A stretch of DNA of 32,608 nt, taken from positions 1 through 32,608 of the IMG/VR virus record IMGVR_UViG_3300042484_002100; one strand, 5' to 3'. Shown here one piece after another: positions 19,386 through 28,016 of this stretch. Position numbers and translations under genes: made by a program. The DNA comes from a virus. Position 1 is the first letter of the stretch; every line of letters starts with the position of its first letter. Under the pieces are notes generated by a model. That model was not told the DNA's origin, searched no databases, and worked only from the letters and a program-made list of their open reading frames with translations.

Positions 19386-20690
19386 TTATGTGGTTGTGTT
19401 GCCAAGATAAACGACCGAGCAGGCAGAACGTCGCGATCCGCCGATTGTTTTTGATGCAGAGGATGCTGATGCTCGGAAAACGAGCGAGTCCGCTGCGTTC
19501 ATATAGGCAATCGTGGAAATGCTGAAAGTGTCGCTCGTTGTATTTGCACCAGCTTGTGTCTCCGTTTCAGCGATAACAGTTCCGTTCACGAGCGCGTATA
19601 ACCGGAAAGCGAATCCTGTTCCGAGTCCTGTTCCGCTGATGAGGTGGCAGGTGATGCTATACCAGCCCTGCAGTGGGATTGTTATTGTTGAACCGCTCGA
19701 CCAATAAGCGTAGAGCGTTGTATTTTTCACTGCGCTTGACCAAGTGATCGCGGTCGCTGATGCGTCGGTGGAAGTATTGACCGTCAGGTTAGTGGTGCGC
19801 TGAAGTGTGATTCCATGTTTTAGATTTTTGGTGACTCCGTCGCCTGTAATGTCTCCCGTAACCGTGAGGTCTGCGTCGAGTGTAAGTCCGTCGATTGCTT
19901 GAATTTCGAGCGAACCACTGGCGTCGATGGTTGTCGCTCCTGCTAGTTTCTGAATCGTCATAGGTGTCGCGTAGGTGCCGTCGAGGTCGGGTAGCGCCCA
20001 GACCTGTGCGCGCGCGGTGTTATTAATAATCGAACGCAGATCAATTGATCGCGCCGTTCCAGCGCTGGTCGCCGTGTAGACCGTAGCTTCGATTTTCATA
20101 TAGGCAGCGGTCTCCGGGTATGGGTTGTATCCCCCCACGGATTCGAACCAATCGATCGCGCCGTATTGGTTGAATGCGACCGTGCCCCCTGCTGTCGTTC
20201 CGTTTGTGATCGCTGTCGTCTGATCATTTTTGTATGCGACGAGTCTGCTGGTCACATATGCCGTTGCGCTTTGCGTTGCGCTGCCCCATGACATCTGCGC
20301 CATGCTGGTCTGGTTGAATCCGCGTGTTCCGTCGAGTGGGATAAAGGTCGAAATAGTCGCCGTTCCGGTGGTGCTCGCCGCAATGGTGAAGCGCAGAACG
20401 TTGCCGGTGCTCTGGTCGCTGTCTGCGACGATTCTTGCCGTGATGCCCGTTCCGATCGTCGCGTATGTGAAATAGGGCAGCGGGTTGTCTGTGCTAATCG
20501 CCGCCGTTCCGTCTGCCGGTGGCAAGCTGAACAGCCCATTCGTCACCATCGTGTTGATCGTGCGGGTCGCTGTGTCTCCGAATAACTGCGCGGTCTCTCC
20601 GTTTGTGTCTGGGCTGATGATGCTGTTGCCCTGGTCGTCTGTGATTCCTGAAAGGCTCGCGCTGCTCAGGTCGCTGAGAATCTTTGCCAT
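19386..20690 (-). CDS. Tail fibre or receptor-binding protein with C1q-like end
   Basis: The protein has 434 residues and is rich in Thr, Ser, Ala and Gly. It begins MAKILSDLSSASLSGITDDQ. A middle region (LEIQAIDGLTLDADLTVTGD) is typical of repetitive fibre shafts. The last 130 residues (GWYSITCHLI, FRLYALVNGTVIAETETQAG, AYMNAADSLVFRAS, CSVVYLG) follow the C1q/TNF-like jelly-roll pattern used by many receptor-binding tips. It is the last structural gene before lysis. It lies after the tape measure and minor tail genes, as expected for an adsorption protein. Confidence 0.75.
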   Translation of the reverse strand: MAKILSDLSSASLSGITDDQGNSIISPDTNGETAQLFGDTATRTINTMVTNGLFSLPPADGTAAISTDNPLPYFTYATIGTGITARIVADSDQSTGNVLRFTIAASTTGTATISTFIPLDGTRGFNQTSMAQMSWGSATQSATAYVTSRLVAYKNDQTTAITNGTTAGGTVAFNQYGAIDWFESVGGYNPYPETAAYMKIEATVYTATSAGTARSIDLRSIINNTARAQVWALPDLDGTYATPMTIQKLAGATTIDASGSLEIQAIDGLTLDADLTVTGDITGDGVTKNLKHGITLQRTTNLTVNTSTDASATAITWSSAVKNTTLYAYWSSGSTITIPLQGWYSITCHLISGTGLGTGFAFRLYALVNGTVIAETETQAGANTTSDTFSISTIAYMNAADSLVFRASASSASKTIGGSRRSACSVVYLGNTTT

Positions 20691-20702
20691 CGTTGTCGCC
20701 CC

Positions 20703-22028
20703 CTATGCCTTAAGCAGCAGCTGGCTCGCCTTGCCTTGCCGCCGTCTGTTCGCTGTGATTTCCCATTTGCGGATCAAACTGCCCGCCTCGAACCCGCATG
20801 TTACTGCCTCGATCCTGTAAAGCCCGGAAAGTCCGAGCTGGTCTGCTGTAATTTTCACCTGCTGCCCTGGCTCCCAGCGGTCCACAAATGCCCAGCTCGC
20901 CGTGCCCGTCTGCGCCGTTCCTGCGCCGAAGCCGTAGGTCTGCCCGCTTGCCGTTCCGTTCCCTCGAACGGTGAAGGTGACCGTTTCCTGTGGCAGCCGG
21001 CGCTCTGTAAAGTATGCCTTCGCTGTGTTCGTCAGCGCGGTGGTGCGATTCTTTGCGGTGATCGTTGCCGCGTCGAGCACTTCAAAGGTCGTCAGCCCGC
21101 TCCGCGCCGCAAAGCCCACCCCGGTGTAGGTGCGCACGTATGGGTCTGCGTCTGTGTCCCGGTCTGCGTTGCTGTCTGCCGTGGCAATGACCACCACTTT
21201 GCGGACCTGGTCATGGTCTGAGCTGGTCGTCAGGTCCCGAACCTGCAGGGTGCTCGCCGTTGCGGTCCCCCCTGCTGGGTTGTCCGTTGCGGTCGTCACC
21301 ACTTCGAAGGGCGCGGTGGCAAAGCTCGAAGTCGCCGGCGCCTTGCCGTAAACGAGGCGCCTGGTGGAAGTGTTCACGTAAAAGCGCCGGGCGATGCCGT
21401 CTGTTGCCTGTGCCAGCTCGAGCACGGTCTGCAGCGCCGATCGAAGGGTGCCCAGCGGGATGCTCACTTTTTCGTTGATGGTGGCGGTCGATGTCACGGT
21501 TGCCACGCTGCTCGCATCGAATAGCGCGGTGCCTGCTGTGGTCCCCCAGCGCGTCTGCGCATTCGCCAGGATGGTGGTGATAATCGCTTTGTCCGTTTTG
21601 CCGCTGGCGATTGTGATCGTTGAAGTGGTCGCTCCCTTCACTCCCGCCAGGGTTCCTGCTCCCTTGTAGATCAAGATTTTATCGAGCAGCGTGTTGGGGT
21701 CTGAGCAATTCACCGAGCTGCGTGTTCCTTGCCCGCCTTCGTTCACTGAGCTGTCGATGGTCGTAATGTAGCCGGAGAAAAGTACGCCGCTGGTCAGCGT
21801 GGTGTCTGTGAATTTCACCACTGCGTTGTCCGTGATCGATCGGAACCACGGGGTCCCGCCTGGTGTCGCTTCCTGGTGCACTTCGAAGCTGAGCGCCGCT
21901 CCGCCCCCGTCTGCCTCAGCGGTCAGCGAGATTGACTCTGGCACGATGTATGGCGTCGTTGCGCTTCCCCCGCTAAAGGCAGCGAAGTAATCCGTGCCGT
22001 CGATCGTCAGCGTGAACGGTCCCGGCAT
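20703..22028 (-). CDS. Minor tail protein (tail-tip/hub candidate)
   Basis: The protein has 441 residues and is rich in beta-forming Thr, Val and Gly. It opens MPGPFTLTIDGTDYFAAFSG and ends with a hub-like final domain (DRWEPGQQVKITADQLGLSG, then YRIEAVTCGF). It sits directly after the tape measure gene (3 nt apart), where siphophages encode the distal tail and hub proteins. The family call rests on position and on the ending, which resembles phage tail proteins that define a path from tip to tube. Confidence 0.6.
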   Translation of the reverse strand: MPGPFTLTIDGTDYFAAFSGGSATTPYIVPESISLTAEADGGGAALSFEVHQEATPGGTPWFRSITDNAVVKFTDTTLTSGVLFSGYITTIDSSVNEGGQGTRSSVNCSDPNTLLDKILIYKGAGTLAGVKGATTSTITIASGKTDKAIITTILANAQTRWGTTAGTALFDASSVATVTSTATINEKVSIPLGTLRSALQTVLELAQATDGIARRFYVNTSTRRLVYGKAPATSSFATAPFEVVTTATDNPAGGTATASTLQVRDLTTSSDHDQVRKVVVIATADSNADRDTDADPYVRTYTGVGFAARSGLTTFEVLDAATITAKNRTTALTNTAKAYFTERRLPQETVTFTVRGNGTASGQTYGFGAGTAQTGTASWAFVDRWEPGQQVKITADQLGLSGLYRIEAVTCGFEAGSLIRKWEITANRRRQGKASQLLLKA

Positions 22029-22031
22029 CTG

Positions 22032-23660
22032 TTATCGCCCCCCTGCTGAAACTCCAGCCAGTCGACCGATCCTGGTGTCGACGCTGTCTGCGACTTTCTT
22101 GCCGTCGAGCGTGACCGCGACGCTGACCTGTGGTGCCGGTGTCGTCCCCGGTGCCCTTCCACCTACGCTCGCCAAGCCTGGGAACATCGCGCCGCCGCTG
22201 GTGCCAGCTGGAGCAGGCTTTGGTTTGTCGCCGCCGCCGAAAAGATTTCCGATGATGCCGCCGATCGCTTCAGCAATTTTGAAGAGTGGCGAGTCCGTGA
22301 CCATTTTGATGAATTGTCCGAAAAGGTCAAAGACGAACCCGATCGCCTTTGCGAAAACATCAAAGATGCCAGCGACGATTCCGATTGCGACGCCAAGCGG
22401 TCCGCTGAGGAAATCGACGAGCGCGAGAATTGCTGGAAGCACAACGTCAACGACAAATCCGGCAAGCGCTCCGAGCACTGGCAGGATTGATGTGCTGATG
22501 ACGTTTGCCACGGTGGTGATAACTGGTCCGAGTTTCTCTGCGAGGAACGAGACGAGCTGCGCGATGCGTGGTGCGATTTGTTCCGCGATGAATTTGCCCA
22601 GGCGCGTCAAAGGTGGGAGCAGGTTCGTCACGACTGCGTCCTGGATTTGCTGCATTGCTGGAAGCAAGCGCTCGACAAAGAACGCGGCAAGCGTGCCGAT
22701 GATCGGGCTCAGATTTTGAACGAGCGTTTTGCCGATTTCGACAAATGGTCCAATAACTTTGACTGCGTTCTCCGCTGTTCGTTTGAGGAATGCGATCAGC
22801 GGTTTGCCGACTTTCTCGAGCTCTTTGAGCGCTGGGGTCAGGCTCTCGCCAACCGAGGATGAAACGTCACCGATCGCTGGTGCCAGCGTTTGTTCAAAGA
22901 ATCGCGCGATGCTTTCGATGATTGGTCCGAGCGTGTCGAACGCCGCTTCAATCGCCGGAATGATTTTCTCGCTGAGGAACGAGAGCGCTTTGTTTGCGAT
23001 CGGGAGCAACTTATAGCCGAGCTTCTCGAACGCTTCATTCATTTGGATTTGCGCAGCTGCGAATTTGCCGCTGGTGGAGTTTGCGATTTCTGTCGCTGTT
23101 CCAGCGTACTTCGCGTTTGCCGCTGTGAGGATATCCTGCGCGGTTGCGCCTTTCTTGACTTCAATGCCGAGCGCCTTGAGCCCGCGCGTCTGCCCCTTCG
23201 TTGCCTTGCCCAGGGTCATCATCGCTTCCTCGAGCGTCATGCCGGTCACTGCCGCGATGTTTGCCGCCGTTGCGTTTGCTTCCAGGATGGTTGCGCGGTC
23301 CTTGAAGAAGCGGGAGCCCACTTCGATGCCTGCGCGCACCTGGTCGTCTGTGAAGCCGAGCGTTGCCATCGACTTGATCTGGTCTGTGATTCCCTTCGTC
23401 AAGTCTGCAGTCAAAAGCCCGCGCGCCTTCAGCGCCGCGTTGAGCCGGATGGTGTCTCTCTCATCCTTCGCTGCTGAAACTGCCGCCGCGATCGCAATGC
23501 CAGCGAGCGCCGCTGTCGCAGCTGCGACAGCGCCCATTGCCACTTTCGCGGTCTGCCCCGCCTTCGATAGCCCGCCGAGGGATTTGTTTACTTTGCCAAT
23601 GGCGCCGGAGGCGGCATCTGTTGCCGCAATTGTGAAGTTGACCGATGCCTTGCCTGCCAC
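22032..23660 (-). CDS. Tape measure protein
   Basis: The protein has 542 residues. It has an alanine-rich start (SKAGQTAKVAMGAVAAATAA), helical segments and a long run of hydrophobic repeats (KALSFLSEKIIPAIEAAFDT, VISTSILPVLGALAGFVVDV). It ends with a Gly/Pro-rich tail (GGGDKPKPAPAGTSGG). This is typical of siphophage tape measures, which set tail length and pass through the membrane during injection. At about 0.15 nm per residue, the tail should be near 80 nm. The region around 85-160 (DDQVRAGIEVGSRF, AANIAAVTGMTLEEAMMTLG) is shared with many tape measures. Confidence 0.92.
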   Translation of the reverse strand: MAGKASVNFTIAATDAASGAIGKVNKSLGGLSKAGQTAKVAMGAVAAATAALAGIAIAAAVSAAKDERDTIRLNAALKARGLLTADLTKGITDQIKSMATLGFTDDQVRAGIEVGSRFFKDRATILEANATAANIAAVTGMTLEEAMMTLGKATKGQTRGLKALGIEVKKGATAQDILTAANAKYAGTATEIANSTSGKFAAAQIQMNEAFEKLGYKLLPIANKALSFLSEKIIPAIEAAFDTLGPIIESIARFFEQTLAPAIGDVSSSVGESLTPALKELEKVGKPLIAFLKRTAENAVKVIGPFVEIGKTLVQNLSPIIGTLAAFFVERLLPAMQQIQDAVVTNLLPPLTRLGKFIAEQIAPRIAQLVSFLAEKLGPVITTVANVISTSILPVLGALAGFVVDVVLPAILALVDFLSGPLGVAIGIVAGIFDVFAKAIGFVFDLFGQFIKMVTDSPLFKIAEAIGGIIGNLFGGGDKPKPAPAGTSGGAMFPGLASVGGRAPGTTPAPQVSVAVTLDGKKVADSVDTRIGRLAGVSAGGR

Positions 23661-23675
23661 TGTGCTCTCCTTCGC

Positions 23676-24245
23676 CTACTCTGTGCTGCGCCCTGTGCGG
23701 ACATTGTAGGCGCGCACGTATTCCGCGTGGAAGCCGAGCACTTTGTTCCTGAACGCTTCATCCTCGATGAGCTTGCCGATGGTCGCTTCGAAGGCGTTTC
23801 TCACTTTGCCGATGTTCCGCTCCGCTGTCTCTGCCACGAAATTGTCTCCCTTTGCGCCGGGATGGTTGACTGCGCTGACGACCTGCTGGTCAAAAACGAG
23901 CCAGCCTGGTCCCTGGTCTCGCGGGCTCTGAACGTGCGCCTTCGTGCCGTAAACAACGAACTTCGCATACCACGCTTTGTCCTTCCCCTGTTGCGGACCG
24001 ACCATCGCGCCGCCTGGGGTGTAGCGCGATCTGCGCGCCTTCACGTACTTTGCGAGCTTTCCTGATCTGCGTGGCGCTGCTGCTCGGACATCCGGTTGAA
24101 TCGCTCGTGCTCCGTTCAGCGTTGCGAAGCGCTCAAGTTTGCGGATGCCCTTCCAGCCGAGGGTATTGAGGAATGTGTCAGCGAGTTTCTTTGTCTCTTT
24201 CTTGACGTCGCCCTGGATTTCAAGCTCGAGCGCGCTCTTTGCCAT
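23676..24245 (-). CDS. HK97-gp10-like tail completion protein
   Basis: The protein has 189 residues. A helical start (MAKSALELEIQGDVKKETKK) is followed by KLERFATLNGARAIQPDVRA and AAPRRSGKLAKYVKARRSR, the hallmark of HK97-gp10-type head-tail or tail-completion proteins. The start at 24245 follows AAAGGGATAAACGAC. Its place is unusual. It sits between the tail chaperones and the tape measure, while its relatives normally lie near the connector and tail terminator. Confidence 0.75.
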   Translation of the reverse strand: MAKSALELEIQGDVKKETKKLADTFLNTLGWKGIRKLERFATLNGARAIQPDVRAAAPRRSGKLAKYVKARRSRYTPGGAMVGPQQGKDKAWYAKFVVYGTKAHVQSPRDQGPGWLVFDQQVVSAVNHPGAKGDNFVAETAERNIGKVRNAFEATIGKLIEDEAFRNKVLGFHAEYVRAYNVRTGRSTE

Positions 24246-24250
24246 GTCGT

Positions 24251-24726
24251 TTATCCCTTTCGCTGTGGTGGCTCCAGGTCGTTGAGCAATTGCCACCATC
24301 GTAGGACATCCCGCGCGCTTGCCGCGTCGATTGCGCTCGGCAAAACGCCGAAGCTCTTTCCCAGCAATATTGCCACCACGTCGTATGGTGGAGCGGTAGG
24401 TTGCCCGTGTGCTATGCGCCGGGCGCTTGCCCTGACCGCTGGATCGATTTTCCCAGCTCGGCGCCCCAGACCTCGAGCGCTTCCTGCACTGCGCTGAACG
24501 GATCGACGTCGAGGAAGTCGACCGCCTTCGCGCCCGCTTCGTCTGTTGCATTGTGCTCCGTCACGATTTTTTGGAACGCTTCCAGCTGCCGCTCGAAGTC
24601 CCCGCTCTGAAGCTCCACAAGGAGCCGAGCGGGGAAGTCGAGGCGTGCGACGAAATACGTTCCTTCGTTGTGCCCGGTGCACTCGATTCGAACCGTGCGC
24701 GCTGTTCTCTTTGCGATTGCGTTCAT
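24251..24726 (-). CDS. Tail assembly chaperone, frameshift product (GT-like), 158 aa
   Basis: The first 93 residues are as in the shorter protein at 24412. Ribosomes that slip -1 at GGGAAAA (24454-24448) then re-read base 24448 and continue with IDPAVRASARRIAHGQ, followed by YDVVAILLGKSFGVLPSAID and DVLRWWQLLNDLEPPQRKG. The extension carries tryptophans and a VLPSAI segment like the T-parts of other siphophage chaperones. In lambda the longer product links the tape measure to the major tail protein. Its stop is 5 nt before the next start. Confidence 0.8.
24412..24726 (-). CDS. Tail assembly chaperone, short form (G-like), 104 aa
   Basis: It opens MNAIAKRTARTVRIECTGHN and has a helical second half (LQSGDFERQLEAFQKIVTEH, then FSAVQEALEVWGAELGK). 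It lies between the major tail protein and the tape measure, as in lambda. It coats the tape measure during tail assembly and is not in the virion. The slippery GGGAAAA is 11 codons before its stop. GGAAAGGGGGAACG precedes the start. Confidence 0.8.
   Translation of the reverse strand: MNAIAKRTARTVRIECTGHNEGTYFVARLDFPARLLVELQSGDFERQLEAFQKIVTEHNATDEAGAKAVDFLDVDPFSAVQEALEVWGAELGKSIQRSGQAPGA
24448..24454 (-). other. -1 ribosomal slippery site GGGAAAA
   Basis: In the chaperone frame the bases read G GGA AAA, the X-XXY-YYZ form. Lambda G/T uses GGGAAAG. A -1 shift here joins the two chaperone frames without a gap. Confidence 0.85.
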
Positions 24727-24748
24727 CGTTCCCCCTTTCCGCGTTCCC

Positions 24749-25774
24749 TTATGGGAGCGCGCTCAGTCCATTCTTGACCTGGTATTCCAGGACTTTGCCG
24801 CTGGTGGCGTCGTAGGCGAGCGCAAGCTCGACCTCGTAGGTGGTGATCCCATCCTGGTCGCCGCTGATCGGTGTGACGCTGGTGGGCACTGCGCTTACGA
24901 GAATGTCTGCGCTTTCCGTGTTGCCGCTGTTCTGCCAATGCAGGCGCCAGAACGTCTGGCTCGCCAACTTATCGAATAGTTGCGCCACCGCTGTGGTGTT
25001 GCTGGCAACCGTCACCGTCAGCGTCCCGCCGAAGCCGGCGCCGAATTGGTTGTAGTCAGCCAGCGTCAATGCACCCGCCTGTGCGTTGATTGGCGTAAAG
25101 CCGGACGTGATTTCAAGGCTCCAGCTGTAAAGGTGCGAGAACGCTGTTCCGCCGCTGGTGCCTGCGCTGAGGAACGCCGTTCCATAGCTCAATTGCCAAA
25201 GGCGCCCCGCCAGCGCGTTTGCGCTTGATGGCAGCGTGTCGTCTGGTGCGACTGAAGTTTTAGCAACGCTCTTGGCAAAGAACGACCCGCTCAGCGTCGT
25301 CAGTCCGCTTGCCTCTGCGCCGATGGTGATCGACGTTGGAAGGATGCCGTTGACGTAGTAGCTTTGGTTGCCGTCTGCCACGATTGCGTGAAGGCTCGCC
25401 GGCGCGTTCGTCGAGCTGGTCAGCCCGATTGCGCGGGTCCACGTGTACGGTGCCGCTGTGCCGGTGGGCGTTCCGCCTGCCGTTTTCTCGATGGCGCTGA
25501 GCCAGATTGCGAGGTCGTCTGTCGTCACCGCTGGTGCGTCGATGCTGATTTCTGGATTCTCTGCCGTCTGCGTTACGCGGTTGCCGATCACCGGTGTGCG
25601 AATGCCAACGGTGCGGTCTGCGCCGGTGTCGTATTCGCGCCCGAGGCTGATGACGCCGGTGGGTGCGACGGTCAAACGTCGCGCGCCGGAGCTCAGGTTG
25701 CTGTCCGTTCCGCCCGCGTAGCTGCTCTCAGCCTTTGCGACGACCTTTGCGAATAGGAGCGTTCCGTTTGCCAT
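24749..25774 (-). CDS. Major tail (tube) protein
   Basis: The protein has 341 residues and is rich in Ala, Thr, Ser and Gly. It shows VISLGREYDTGADRTVGIRT, SIDAPAVTTDDLAIWLSAIE, SFFAKSVAKT and the ending DQDGITTYEVELALAYDATS, a pattern of phage tail-tube proteins. It lies just before the tail chaperone pair, as in lambda V and G/T. It forms the hexameric tube of the tail. Confidence 0.8.
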   Translation of the reverse strand: MANGTLLFAKVVAKAESSYAGGTDSNLSSGARRLTVAPTGVISLGREYDTGADRTVGIRTPVIGNRVTQTAENPEISIDAPAVTTDDLAIWLSAIEKTAGGTPTGTAAPYTWTRAIGLTSSTNAPASLHAIVADGNQSYYVNGILPTSITIGAEASGLTTLSGSFFAKSVAKTSVAPDDTLPSSANALAGRLWQLSYGTAFLSAGTSGGTAFSHLYSWSLEITSGFTPINAQAGALTLADYNQFGAGFGGTLTVTVASNTTAVAQLFDKLASQTFWRLHWQNSGNTESADILVSAVPTSVTPISGDQDGITTYEVELALAYDATSGKVLEYQVKNGLSALP

Positions 25775-25791
25775 GTGTTGTCCCCTTTGTT

Positions 25792-26226
25792 TTATGCGGT
25801 GAAGCTGAGCGCTTCTTGCTTTGTTGTCTCAACCGTGAGCTCGACCACCATGTAGTCTACGCCCCCGATCGTCTCTGTGCCGATCGTTGTCGCTGTCACG
25901 CTGGTCATGTCGACCAATCCGCCAAGCGTCACGGTGCCATTGTATAGGTTCCTGCCCCATGTGCGGTAGGCAGCGAGCGCCTGGCTCCGTCGCTTGATGT
26001 CTGCGATGGGGTCAAGGTAAACCCTGACCGCGTGCGCCAGCACTGTGCGCCGTGTCTGACCGCCGTATTCGATCTGGTCTGCTCCGCTGAAAACGACCAG
26101 CGCCGGTGTTGCGCTGAGCGCTTCAACCGGGAAGGCGTGCGCGACTCGAATCGAGGCGTAGCCACTGGGCGCGCTTACTGCCGTCCCTCGAGCTGCGAGC
26201 GCTGCTGCGATTGCCGCGTCGTCCAT
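25792..26226 (-). CDS. Tail terminator-like protein, 144 aa
   Basis: It starts with a helical alanine-rich segment (MDDAAIAAALAARGTAV), then VRVYLDPIADIKRRSQALAA and a beta end (YMVVELTVETTKQEALSFTA). Length, pattern and place between the connector and the major tail protein suit the tail terminator that caps the tube and joins the head. The assignment depends mainly on gene order. Confidence 0.6.
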   Translation of the reverse strand: MDDAAIAAALAARGTAVSAPSGYASIRVAHAFPVEALSATPALVVFSGADQIEYGGQTRRTVLAHAVRVYLDPIADIKRRSQALAAYRTWGRNLYNGTVTLGGLVDMTSVTATTIGTETIGGVDYMVVELTVETTKQEALSFTA

Positions 26227-26835
26227 TTATCCGATCATTCCATTGTGCAGCCGGTAGCCGTCGAGCAGCAGTTGCGCTTCGGGGTGCAGCCGACTGGTCA
26301 TGCGGATCACTCCCGTCTCTGTCGCCCCAGCGATACCAAACGGAGTTTTTCTCGACTCGTAGATGGTCGTTGCCTGGATCGTGGTTGCCTGTGCTACTTC
26401 GCTTGGGCAGGCGCTCCAGCCCAGGTTGCCGATGATCTGCACGGACGACGTGAGGTTGATTGGAAACGCTTTCGTCCCTGTTGGGCGCACTTCGATTTTT
26501 GTGAATGGCTCCGTGAAAAGCGGGGCGTTGCTTGGGAGCGCCTGGTAGTCCGTTGCGCTCCATGTCACTTCATAGATGCCGTCGCCATCCTCATCCGTTT
26601 TGAGCGTGGTCACGCTGGTGAACGGCAGCGTGTTCACGGTGTAGTAAGTCTCGGGTGTGAAGGTTGCCGTTCCGCCTGTGATGGCGTAGAAGAATTGCCC
26701 GGTGTACTGATCAACGAGCCTGCTCGCCGTGTTGACGATTTCGTCGAGCAGCGTGTCGTCTGCGGTGTCTGCGGTGCCAATTGCCAGCGCCGCCTTGAGT
26801 TCGTTCCTGGTCAGGTAGCCGTTTGTGATCGCCAT
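26227..26835 (-). CDS. Head-tail connector (gp6-like), 202 aa
   Basis: A helical N-terminus (YLTRNELKAALAIGTADTAD, then LLDEIVNTASRLVDQYTGQF) is typical of the adaptor that docks under the portal. A beta middle (TPETYYTVNTLPFTSVTTLK) and a helical end with RMTSRLHPEAQLLLDGYR follow. It is separated from the capsid gene by the three-gene sugar cassette, which is unusual. Confidence 0.7.
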   Translation of the reverse strand: MAITNGYLTRNELKAALAIGTADTADDTLLDEIVNTASRLVDQYTGQFFYAITGGTATFTPETYYTVNTLPFTSVTTLKTDEDGDGIYEVTWSATDYQALPSNAPLFTEPFTKIEVRPTGTKAFPINLTSSVQIIGNLGWSACPSEVAQATTIQATTIYESRKTPFGIAGATETGVIRMTSRLHPEAQLLLDGYRLHNGMIG

Positions 26836-27495
26836 TTATGGTGTCTCCCTTTCGAGCTTTGCCAGCGCTTCGTCGTCCCCCGCGTCTCGCCAACCGTGCA
26901 CCCGCTGTGCGGGCAGGCGCCTTTGGTCTGCATAGTAGCGCAGCGCCTCTGCCATGTGCGTCTCTGCCTTGCCTTGAAGTAGCGCCCGCTCCCTGAGCTG
27001 GTGGGCGATGTGCTCGAGGATGTCTGGTCTGTCGAACCGGTAAAGCCCCACGCAAACGAGCGCCGTGGGTGTTCCTCTGGTCCACTCGATGCCGTCATGG
27101 AAGTCCCAGGTCCGTGTGGGCGCTGCTGCGACTCCAACCCAGGAGCCTGGTCGCTCTGGGATTTCGTCAAGCAAGGTGTCGCCGTAAACGACCAGCAGCG
27201 GTCTGTCCCGCTTGAAGTGATCGCTCTCGAAGTATGCGGTCAGCGCGCCGACTGGTCCCCCGCCCCGGTTGTCGCCTATGACCGCGTGCAGCCACGGAGC
27301 TTCGCTGCGCACTCGCTCTCGTTCCTCATATCGAACGATTGCGGTCGTCTCGTAGCCTGCCAGCGTCTGCGCGTGGTAATCCGCGACTGGTCTGCCCGCC
27401 GCTTTGACCAGAAGTTTGTTCCTTCCCCCGAGGCGCGTTGCGCGCCCCGCTGCGAGGATTACTGCCCGGTCCAGGGTCTGCTCTCGTGGCGCCAT
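26836..27495 (-). CDS. Sugar nucleotidyltransferase-like protein
   Basis: The protein has 219 residues. It carries the NTP-transferase signature DRAVILAAGRATRLGGRNKL (9-28) with LLVVYGDTLLDE supplying the metal-binding Asp. Such enzymes activate a sugar phosphate or alditol phosphate with a nucleotide. It lies in a cassette with two glycosyltransferases and would supply their donor. It overlaps the GT2 gene by 37 nt. The start at 27495 has a poor ribosome site, so translation may depend on coupling or a later start. Confidence 0.8.
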   Translation of the reverse strand: MAPREQTLDRAVILAAGRATRLGGRNKLLVKAAGRPVADYHAQTLAGYETTAIVRYEERERVRSEAPWLHAVIGDNRGGGPVGALTAYFESDHFKRDRPLLVVYGDTLLDEIPERPGSWVGVAAAPTRTWDFHDGIEWTRGTPTALVCVGLYRFDRPDILEHIAHQLRERALLQGKAETHMAEALRYYADQRRLPAQRVHGWRDAGDDEALAKLERETP

Positions 27496-28016
27496 GTCGG
27501 GTTGAGCCGGTAGTGCCAGGTGCGTTCCTCGAGGCATGCGAATTTGGCGCCCGCGTCTGCCGCTCTGTTCCAAAGTTTCCAGTCGTATCCCGGTTCCTCG
27601 AGCCATCCGCCGAGGTCGAGGAGCAGCTCGGTTCGAACCAGCGCGTTATGCGAAACGATCGAAAGGTTCCGCAGCGTCTCGCGGTCGTATGGTCTGTTGT
27701 AAAGGTTGAAGGTGTCGTCGCCTTCAACGCTGCAGTAGCTGTAGACGATGTCTGCCCCGGTTGCGTCTGCCTTCGCTGCGAGCGCCGCGAGGTGCTCTGG
27801 CATAAGCAGGTCGTCGTCGTCGAGAATCTGAACCCACGGGGTCGTCGTCGCTGCCACCAAAGCGTTGCGCACTCGGGCTCCCCCGATGCGCTGGTAATCG
27901 ATGCCGACGAGGTGGTCTGCCGGTAGGTGCGTCTGTGCTCGGACCGATTGCATGGCGTCTCGCAAAAGGTCAGCCCGCTCGGGCAGGCTCGCCGTTATGA
28001 CCGTGATCTGGCTCAT
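27459..28016 (-). CDS. GT2-type glycosyltransferase, 185 aa
   Basis: It is a GT-A fold transferase. It opens ITVITASLPERADLLRDAMQ and has the metal-binding ILDDDDLL at 64-71, the segment HNALVRTELLLDLGGWLEEP and the ending DWKLWNRAADAGAKFACLEE. At 185 residues it is short, so it is probably only the catalytic domain. The acceptor is unknown. The start overlaps the stop of the GT4 gene (ATGA). Confidence 0.85.
   Translation of the reverse strand: MSQITVITASLPERADLLRDAMQSVRAQTHLPADHLVGIDYQRIGGARVRNALVAATTTPWVQILDDDDLLMPEHLAALAAKADATGADIVYSYCSVEGDDTFNLYNRPYDRETLRNLSIVSHNALVRTELLLDLGGWLEEPGYDWKLWNRAADAGAKFACLEERTWHYRLNPTWRHESRPWTGQ

Noticed and set aside
19386-20690. Diversity-generating retroelement target in the fibre gene
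   Set aside because: No reverse transcriptase gene or second template copy of the fibre end was seen.
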